Positions 55,306 to 64,000 of a stretch of 64,000 nucleotides of DNA are shown one piece after another. Location: positions 2,425,501 through 2,489,500 of the forward strand of contig NC_059409.1 of the NCBI RefSeq assembly GCF_905220565.1, written 5' to 3'. The stretch's first letter is position 1, and every line of letters starts with the position of its first letter. The position numbers and the translations under genes are program-made. This DNA comes from Melitaea cinxia. Its lineage: Eukaryota; Arthropoda; Insecta; Lepidoptera; Nymphalidae. Below the pieces are notes generated by a model, which made no database searches, was not told the DNA's origin, and worked only from the letters and a program-made list of their open reading frames with translations.

Positions 55306-57204
55306 TTTCAATACAAAAATCAGTGAACAATATTGTTTATGTAATAGGTAATGTTCTTATTTTTGTACTGCCACTCTTTCAAGTATTTCTTTCACAAAAA
55401 CTATCTTAAACAATGAAGTATTTGTGATAGTAACCAATGTATGTAAAGTTGTCAAATGTTTTTGTGTTGGTATAATTAGAGAACCAGAAACTCTAGGAAT
55501 AAAAAATTCTTAGAAGTTTAAGTTCTTTGAGTATTCATTTATATTCCTGTCATTAACTGACGTTTATAGTAACTACCCACTTCCTAGGGCAACATTATGT
55601 TTTATAGCTAAACCCTTCTTAGTCAAAAGGAACTATAATGTTCTCTGTAATAGCCTGTAAATGCAATGATAGTAGCCAAAATCCACTTAACTTATAAAGG
55701 AGAATATTTTTCGTTCGAGCTAAATTTTTCGTGCTACTGCAGTACGTAGCTAAATAACTTAAAAAAAAGCACAAAGAAATTTCCTAAAAAGCACAAAGAT
55801 ATTTCCTAAATCTGACTATAAAGTTCTGTGATAAGTGCATGAACAAATATTTTAGCTTTTTTATATAAGTATGAGAATGTTTTCTCAGTCGGTGCGTTAA
55901 GATGTCACGTTGAACCATTTATACTGTATTAATATGGTTCAGACCTGTTTTCAGTCCAGTGCAGTCCAGTTCAGTTTCAAAGGAATAATTAAAAGAGAAA
56001 AAATGCTGTTTTCATATTCAAAGTCCACAAGAGCGACAGATACTCGCACAGCTCGTTATATAGTAAGATTTAGTTCTTTTAATTAAAACGTCAGCCTAAT
56101 GCCCGAGTCTCATTAGTGTTGCGACCAAAACGTGTCAAGATAAGACTAGCAGTTAAATTTCTACGGTTTCAGCTTTGGATTTACTAACTTTCGGTACTCG
56201 GTGTACGGTTGATTAAGACGAATCTTCAGTTTTTTGTAGCTGCGACATTGATTAGTTTTTGTTTACGTTTATAAAAATCTCTTTCAGTAATATAGTTAGT
56301 TCGTTTTTACAAATTACCTTCTTTTATTTACATGAATGTTTCATCTTTGTTAGAAACTAGATCTTCATTTTTAAGAGACTTGAAAACAACATGTACTTCG
56401 TTCTGCCTTTTGATTTTATCATTTTTGCTTGTGGTACTAAATTATTCATTTATATTCTTTAGCAGTTTACACAGAATTGGAAACTAATTTTTGTATGAGT
56501 ACGTTTCAATCATCCATTAGGTGACAAAAATTGAACTTTGCCTAAATTGATTTAAATAATTTTAAGGGTGTTCTGTTACTTTAAAATAATTTCATGTTAT
56601 CAAACTTTTATTTATGATGGTTGATCAAACAGAAATAGTGAAAAAAAGAATGTCTGATTATATTTTTTATTAATAATACCAAAATTATTCAAGTAACTAG
56701 GTCTATCTCTAAGTAAATAATTAATAAAACCTTTTTTCTTTATTAAGTTAATATGTTTCTCAATTCAAAGAATGATCATGAATTATGAGACATTAGGTAT
56801 TGCATCTAGAAATAGAGTAAGCAGTGAAACGAGATGTTAATTGTTGCGGAAATTGTTGCGGAACTAAAGCCATAACTGTAAATACGGATAAAACTGCAAG
56901 GGTTGGGTGAAGTGGCAGTTACTTTATATTTGTTACTTTTTATCATTAAATTTCATTTACGTCTTTTAATATTTTTGACTTCCCTTATCCCAAGTTTCGA
57001 GACTTAGTAGAGCTGCTATCATTTGAATCTTGTCTGTTATGGAACTATCTGTTACAACTTTGGAATCGTAAGAGGGAGGGATACAATTCACATACTTAAT
57101 TCTTCTATATACGTAAGTTAAATATCATTAATTAATCTTACCTCTTGCCTAAACCATTTTTGTCTAGAAAAGTAATCATTTAAATACTTAATAATAAATA
57201 ATTT
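55306..57204. other. AT-rich sequence, no supported gene
   Basis: Near 55948-55978 there is a small direct repeat CAGTCCAGTGCAGTCCAGTT. No frame or repeat family match otherwise. Confidence 0.45.
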
Positions 57205-57425
57205 ATATATACACACAGTCGTCTGTTCCTAAGGTAAGCAACTTAATGTGTTTGTTAAAGGTCACAGCCGGCTGCTACAGATAAATAGTTTTTTTTTAAC
57301 TATCAATAAATAGACAGAAATAGTAAATATACATATATAAATACAAATGTTACACCCAGGCTCAGGTGGAAATCGAAATAAAATACAACGCGTAACTCTC
57401 AAAGCGGTAGAAAAAAATCCTATGC
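57205..57425 (-). mobile_element. S2-type SINE
   Basis: GTCGTCTGTTCCTAAGGTAA and CACAGCCGGCTGCTACAG match the S2 body at 20.5 kb; ACACCCAGGCTCAGGTGGAA matches the part next to the head. The head itself is decayed. The 93-codon frame at 57347 begins within it. Confidence 0.6.
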
Positions 57426-57710
57426 CAGGGGTTCGGACATACACACAATTCAAAAACAAACGTTCGAACTTTAAAAAATACGAGTATTGGTATGACCTAT
57501 ACAAACATTGTTATAACCGTAAAATCCAACAGTTGCTAAGACCCCTGAAATATGACTTAAAAACTGTTTACTGTTGCACAGTATTAATCTCTGAAGTAAC
57601 TGTTGATGATCAAACTGTACCGACTTAGTTTTTCAGCACCGCAGCAAGGGTAAAAAATCTCTTCGTCGCATTGCAGTTGAATTTGTACTTAATTATATCT
57701 ATATCTATAA

Positions 57711-58949
57711 TCTATAATATATATAAAAGCGAAAGGTCACTCACTCATCACGAAATCTCCGAAACTATAACACCTACAAACTTGAAATTTGGCAAGTAGA
57801 CTCCTTATAGGACGTAGACATCCGCTAAGAACGGATTTTACGAAACTCGACCCCTAAGGGGGTAAAACGGGGGTTGGAAGTTTGTATGAAAGTCCTATGT
57901 TTTTGAAGTAAGAGACTTGAAATTAAAAATGTATGCTCTATAGATGATGAGAAGGTGTCCAAATAATGTATCTTTAGAAACCAACTCCCTTTTGGGGTTA
58001 AAACGGGGGATAATAGGTTGACTCACTCATCACGAAATCTCCGAAACTATAACAGCTACAAACTTGAAATTTGGCAAGTAGGTTTCTTATAGGGTGTAAA
58101 CATCTGCTGAGAACGGATTTTACGAAACTCGACCCTTAATGGGATAAAACGGGGGTTGGAACTTTGTGTGAAAGTCTCATGTTTTTGAAGTAAGCGACTT
58201 GAAATTTAAAATGTATGCTCTATAGATGGTGAGGAGGTGTCCAAATAATGCATCGTAATCTATATATATAAAAGAGAAAGGTCACTAACTCACTCATCAC
58301 GAGAACTCAAAAACCACTGGATGGTCTATCCATCCAGGTTGGACAAAGATAAAATTTGGCAGGGAGGTAGATTCTATAATCTAGTACCTACTACGTCTTA
58401 CCAGACGTCCGCTAAGAACGGATTTTACGATATTCCACCGCTAAGGGGATTTTATTGGGATTGATAGTTTGTATGAAACATATACAGCCTGAAAATAAAA
58501 ATAAAAATGTGGTGTATAGAGAGGTTTTATAAAAATAACTATTAAATTATACTAAATTGTGCTTTTTAAAATGTTACTGAGTTTGATAAGCATTTCAACT
58601 GATTGATTTCAACTTGAACGATCGACTGAAATAAAAAAATAATTTGCGTTAAACATCTTAATAGTAATGCATAGATATGCGCGAACATCATAACCACGCG
58701 AACGTAGTCGCGGGCAACAGTTAGTGTATTATAAAATCAAGTCCCCAAAAGTGTATGTGATCGATTCGCTCAAAATCTACTGAACGGATTTTCATGCGGT
58801 TTCATCATTGGAGAGAGGGCTCCACCATTGGCAAGAGGAAGGTTTACGGAACGGCTAAGCCGATTTTGATGAGAGTTTCACTGGAAGTTTGCCGGGAAAA
58901 CTTTGTGACATACTAATTTCAACGCGGGCGAAGCCGCTTGCATAGCTAG
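57711..58949 (+). mobile_element. Non-autonomous Helitron with tandem array, copy 5
   Basis: A|TCTATAATATATATAAAAGC to GCGGGCGAAGCCGC and CTAG|T at 58946-58949. It has two array monomers (57748 and 58028). The second 5'-type start A|TCTATATATATATAAAAG is at 58259 and begins the single-copy 3' part. The last pairing bases of the hairpin are changed (CCGCTTGCATAG). Confidence 0.9.
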
Positions 58950-59081
58950 TATATGTATATATATATGTCTAAGGAGAAAAGAAACTATATATTGTCTCTA
59001 CTAGGCAAAGTCCTCAACTCCTAAAAGCGTTGAAGCCTAACAGGTTTCTTGCTCCAATGCGTATTTGTCAATAAATATTGT
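58950..59081. other. Short spacer, no feature seen
   Basis: A short TATATATGTATATATA-type run follows the Helitron end. Confidence 0.5.
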
Positions 59082-59665
59082 TAACCAACTTCCAAAAAGG
59101 AGGATATTCTCAATTCGACTGTATTTTTTCTTCTTTTTTTTTGTCTGTATGTTACTTCAGAACTTTTGATTGGGTAGAGCGATTTCGACAAATTTTCTTT
59201 TAATCGAAAGGTGGTGTGTGTCATTTGGTCCCATTTAAATTTATTTGAGATCTAAAAACTACTTTTCGAGTTATATCTAATAATGCGTTTTTAATTAACT
59301 ATTTCGTCGACCTACGTTGTATTATACCGCATAACTTTTTACTAGGTGTACCGATTTTGATGTTTTTCAATTTAAACATTTTTTTTTTAATTTGTACGAT
59401 TTTATTTTTGTTTGACCCACTCATTAGGAATTCAAAACATTTTTTTTTAAATATCATAATTATCAAAAATCAAAAAGATTTTTAATTAAATCGAAGCTGA
59501 TGTCTATTTTGTGGTTACATTTAAATTTCATCGAGATCTGATAACAACTTTTTGAGTAATCTTTGATAACTCGTATTTACTTGACTATATTTTCGTCTAC
59601 CTACGTTGTATTACTTGTCGATGTAATTGAAGTCGGTTTTTTTTTTCGTTTGCGAGCTAATACAA
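59082..59665 (+). mobile_element. M-family MITE, full length with an internal insertion
   Basis: Starts TAACCAACTTCCAAAAAGGA, has TATGTTACTTCAGAACTTTT, GTATTATACCGCATAAC, CATCGAGATCTGATAACAAC, and ends TAATTGAAGTCGGTTTTTTT. About 115 extra AT-rich bases at 59365-59480 interrupt the middle; within them AACATTTTTTTTTAA occurs twice. Confidence 0.8.
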
Positions 59666-59699
59666 TTTTTTTGACACGTCCAAATTTCTTCACAAAATT

Positions 59700-59935
59700 A
59701 TAATGCTGTTGAGACAGAATACAGCAGGAAAAATCTTGCTTTATCATTAAAGCAACCCAAAAATACAATAGAAGAACCTGTACCGGACTGAAGATCAAGG
59801 CCAAAATAATGTTGCTTTCGGTGGGGCTGTGTTTCTGTGGTAAGGTCTCCTGAAGAAGGTTGAGGGGAAGGTCAAGCTGACAGAGCTTGTGTTGCAGGCT
59901 CCCATAGGCTTTCAAATATTAGTAAGCTACGTCTT
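59700..59935 (+). repeat. Diverged relative of the A family
   Basis: AATACAGCAGGAAAAATCTT, CTGTACCGGACTGAAGATCA, GGTCTCCTGAAGAAGGTTGA and GTGTTGCAGGCTCCCATAGG follow the A-family block order with many changes. The 104-codon minus-strand frame over it is chance. Confidence 0.55.
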
Positions 59936-61560
59936 TAATATTCTTTAATTAATAAACGTTTACTTCTTAGATTATAATTTCGTTTGTACCTTAAATCCCT
60001 CTGAACAATAAAGTTAGAACAAAAAGACGATCCTTTGTTTTATTTTAATTATTTTTTTTTAGATACTGAAATAAACTAATCATCAAGTATTTTTAGCATA
60101 CTTAGAGGGGAAAAAGTAATCTTTATTTAAAAGTGTTGCTAGTAATTTAAAAATTATTTTCTTCATAAATTTTCTGCAAGGCAGGGGTTCTAGATGCAAC
60201 CATTTGGTACCTATATCGGTCTGTCTTCCTATGTATCATTTCGTCTAAATAGATAACTAGTAAGACAGTAGTGAGCTTACATTAAAACTCACGCCGGATG
60301 AAATATAATTGAGTACCATTTAACCTGTTATTTTTTTAATCTCTCGCGTGTCATTTTCAACTTTGACACCGATATTCAAACAAAAATAGAAAGTATTTAC
60401 TATTTTATTTTCACCTCTCTTGAACAAGTAATAGAATCGTAAATTTAATCTACAAATTATTTAACTAAATTCCTTATACATTATCAAGTACAATAAAACC
60501 CGGTTGCAATCATTTACAAAGCTTAACAAGGCCGCATCTTAATGAACGACCTAAATAACACCTTCGAAGCTGGACCAAAGCCAGCCCACTGCATGAACGC
60601 CTGACGAATGCTTGTACGGAACCACTACTACGGAGTTTGAATGCAAAGATGGCTGTCAAGACTCTCCAAATGCTCTATTATTACAATTAAAATATCCGAT
60701 TCTTTTGCGTCCAAGAAATATAACCATCACGATGAAGGAAATATCAAATGTCCAAAGTTTCAATTATCGATTGTACTCATACCGTCTGTCTGGAAGTTCT
60801 GAAAAACTATCGTATAAAAAACGTCTAAATTGATTCAGCGCTCTTCGTTATAAATGCAAAAATTGATATGTGGAGTTGACATTCGCTAGTTAGGTCGATA
60901 TTCTTTCAATTTACTTGATAACTTCTATTTTCAGAGATCAGAGATTTTTATAGGAAAACAGGCTTTATCAAATGAAAAAATTATTGACATTAATATTATG
61001 ACTTTTATTAATCGATCGGAAAATTGTATACTATAACATTCTAATAAAAAAGGTAAGTGCAGTTATGATGATGTAATCATGTAAATTAATAGGCTAAGGT
61101 TAAGACGTTTGCCTCCCATTTTAGAGAAAACCTCACAATTACTCCACATAAATTAAATATCATTTAATAGATAATTGCTTGCTCTACCAGCATCAACTAC
61201 TAAAAATTTATTATAGCTTTAGTTTTTTGTAAATTAATTGTTTATTAAAATTATATACATATAATGACGGCTTCAAATTTTTTAACGACGTTAGCGTGAA
61301 TGACGGTCAGTAAATTTTTGTTTAATTTCAAATCATCTCACGTATAAAATTCTTTTTTTTTTTGTAATTTTGTAAAGTGATAATTATTATGCTTATTTAG
61401 TGCGAATTATTCGCATGGGTATTGCTAGTAATATAATTAATATTAGTATCATCAAGTATCATCATCAAAGTATCATCTTTACTTGTATCTTAATGTATTT
61501 GATTTTTTAGTTGCTTTCAGTAATAAATATCTTAGTGACAAAATGATTAACTTTCAAAGT
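59936..61560. other. AT-rich sequence, no supported gene
   Basis: A 73-codon frame at 60612 is unrecognised. Confidence 0.5.
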
Positions 61561-61562
61561 TT

Positions 61563-61780
61563 GCATTCAACCTGTAACATCCCACTATTGGGCTTAGGCC
61601 TCTTTCACCATGTAGAAGAAGGATTGGAGTTAAATCCACCACGCTGCGCCACTGCGGGTTGGCGGATATGTTCCATACTATGAGTAACAGTTGCTATCAG
61701 GTATATATTTATGATAACAACCGGGACCGACGGGTTAACGTGCTCTCCGAGGCACTGTGGGGAGACCCACAAGGACATAC
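61563..61780 (-). mobile_element. S1-type SINE, tRNA-like head missing
   Basis: TGTAACATCCCACTATTGGG, TTAAATCCACCACGCTGCGC, CTATGAGTAACAGTTGCTAT and TCCGAGGCACTGTGGGGAGA match the 3' body of S1. It stops at ACCCACAAGGACATAC, before the head: a 5' truncation. Confidence 0.8.
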
Positions 61781-62247
61781 ATTCAAACTTTTAAAGTTTA
61801 ACCAAGTCAAAACCTTTCTCCCTCTAATTGTCTTTATATTTGTTGATGATCCCTATTATGAAAGTATAATATTAGCGTGAAATCTTGTTCGCTAAATATT
61901 TTCCATGATGAATGTAGCTAATTAGCGAAAATTGCTGTTGCTGCATACATTTCACATTTCACAAGACGCTGTCTTAATTAGCTCATTGGTTTCGCGTAAT
62001 AAACTAACGTCACTGTGCTTAAGATACCTTGTTTGATTCGTTTTTTTTTTTTTTTAATACAGTCTTATATTGATGTAATATTCCATTTTAGTTATATAAT
62101 TTTAATAAATATTTGTAATTAAACGTGTACGAAAAGAATGATATTCGTCGTTTAAAGGTTTTTTTTTATTTTAGTGTTGATGTTCGTAGACGATGTAAAA
62201 ATTTCCTCTCTTAATAAAGTATATTTATGTTTAAAAACATGCTGATA

Positions 62248-62400
62248 TAGGGCACAGCAGGAAATATCCTACTAAAAACCTGGAGCAGCCCGATTGGGGA
62301 AGTTCCTCGCCCTTACAGAAGATCATATCTAAATAATACTACTGCTTCTGCTAAGCTTCTGGGGGATTGGGGGTAAGCCTAATACATGCACTAACAGGTA
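62248..62400 (+). repeat. A-family repeat, 5' part with deletions
   Basis: TAGGGCACAGCAGGAAATAT, GGAGCAGCCCGATTGGGGAA and CCTTACAGAAGATCATATCT, then a jump to CTAAGCTTCTGGGGGATTGG. The 3' half is absent. Confidence 0.7.
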
Positions 62401-64000
62401 CTCCTATAAAAATATGGCAAGTATTTGCTGATTAATTCCGAAAATAATGACCGGAAATCATTAATGGTTGTTAATAAATTAAAAGTAATAATTGGTTCAA
62501 TTTGTTAAAAAGAAATACTAAATGAAATGATTTCTGCAAAATGTACTATTTTGTATTTTTGTTTACCACTTACAATGATAAGACCGTTTTAATTATGAAA
62601 TGTATTTAACAAAAGATTCACAAACACACGCACCAATAAAAAAATTCAGCTAGAAATATTTACAATTTTGAAAAAAATGCACTCGTATATTAAATCTTAA
62701 TTTTCCTCAGATTTGCTGCACTCAGAATTTACGACTTGAATCGAGCATTAATTATTCTACAGCGTACAGATGAAGTCCACGAGCGCTAAGGCAAATATCG
62801 GAAGAGTAATGGCTTGCATGATCTAGTTATCCTCTTGCTCATAAACAATATACGTTTATTAGCTTAATATCCTTAGTTTCGTAGTAATTCTTAATATTTT
62901 AGTAGAAAACTGGGCAAGATATTATGGAAATAGGTAAGTCACCAGAATTGACTGAAAAGTGACATAAATAAGAAACAGGCAATGAATGATTGCAAAAAAG
63001 ATTGAAATAAAGGCTTTTAAGGTGACCCTAAATAAACTTAACAAAACAAACTACACGTTATAAATTTAAACGTCGCAGTTCGAGAAGAACAAATAATGCA
63101 TGTAAAACTATTTAATAAACCCCTTTTTAGATAAATTCAAACAAACATAAAGAGGAACATTTTGCATAATTTAGCCATTAAACCGGCCGTATAGAACGCA
63201 TGCGGTCGTTTGTTTGCACGTAATATCCGTTTTCGATGTAAACAGCGAATATATGAATATTAGAGAAAAAATTACTGGGTTTTGAGATTTCTAATAGAAT
63301 TTCAATGTATAATGAATTTTACACAAACATACACATACGCACATAGTTTTTAATTTTACTTTCATTTCTCTTTTAAATAACGTACGTAGTGCACTTCGTA
63401 CTTGCATAGCATATTGTTTTTAAAAATATTTTATATTATGTTTATCGGTTAGAACACACTATCATATCCAATGAACTTCCCTGCAGTTATTTAATGTCCG
63501 TAATTTCCTTCATGTCATTTCCATACCGATGGCCTGCGTCTAATCACGATGGTGAATTGAGATACAACATCTATCCCTTTCTCTTAAATATTACGTTAGA
63601 AAGAGACGATCATATTCAATTGGTACCGCCCTGATCAGGCAGTGATCAGGCGATTGCTTCTGTGTTTGACATTTGCGGTTCAAGCTAAATTGACGGAGAA
63701 TTTTAATAATGTTATCAATGAATAATAATACCGACGACATGCCTGTGTGGTGAATATTTTTGAATGCATTAGTTTTATTACTTTCATTGAATACTGTGAT
63801 TTAAGCCATTAATTTAATTTGAAGATAATGCATGCAATTTTATTCGAATCAAAATGATTCTTCTGAAGTATTTTCATAACAAATGTTTTTATAACTGGTT
63901 TATTATGTATGTGTATGTCAGATATGTGTATGTGTACGTTACTCACAATGCTTGAATTTAAAGAAAACTTAAGTAGGTTCCGCTAAGTAAGGAGGAGAAT
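62401..64000. other. AT-rich sequence, no supported gene
   Basis: A short direct repeat CTGATCAGGCAGTGATCAGG lies at 63631. Nothing else recognised up to the window end. Confidence 0.5.

Overview
This window looks like intronic or intergenic DNA from an insect, most probably a butterfly or moth (Lepidoptera). The reasons are strong AT-richness, the lack of any long intact reading frame, and a dense mix of repeats of kinds I associate with lepidopteran genomes: Helitrons ending in a GC hairpin plus CTAG, tRNA-derived SINEs, a retroposon with an (ATG)n tail, and short elements bounded by ACCGACTTC/GAAGTCGGT. I recognise no intact host protein-coding gene. Most of the listed features are transposable elements or their debris. 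Assignment to Lepidoptera is inference from repeat style; the repeats and their structures are read directly from the sequence.

Layout. 0.7-6.8 kb: an A-family SINE-like element, then two head-to-tail Helitrons (1420-3984 and 3985-6803), each with a tandem array of about 280-bp monomers. 7-9.9 kb: plain AT-rich DNA. 11.8-14.6 kb: a decayed DNA transposon with long inverted ends, many TAATTACCG motifs, a broken basic-protein gene and a later retroposon insertion. 15.2-16.7 kb: a 172-bp inverted repeat with only three differences between arms. 17.7-18.7 kb: a possible promoter and untranslated first exon, followed by a 21-bp minisatellite and a GC-rich patch. 18.9-33 kb: scattered SINEs, MITE-like elements, short Helitrons and a second decayed transposon gene (27.6-28.4 kb). 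33.3-38.2 kb: a cluster of Helitrons all on the minus strand. 38-53 kb: more SINEs, MITEs and a young poly(A)-tailed insertion (51.5-51.8 kb), ending in a tRNA-like gene at 53.09 kb. 53-64 kb: retroposons, another large Helitron (57.7-58.9 kb) and AT-rich DNA.

How the parts relate. The five large Helitrons share one internal junction where a second complete-looking Helitron 5' end lies inside the element, so they appear to descend from one fused Helitron carrying a captured satellite-like array. The broken transposon at 12-14.5 kb is the best candidate for an undescribed system: long inverted ends, a regular subterminal motif and a protein remnant that I can place only loosely. Several near-perfect hairpins (22976, 45357, 54898, 15637) look like recent local inverted duplications. 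Boundaries of old repeats are approximate, usually within 10-20 bases.
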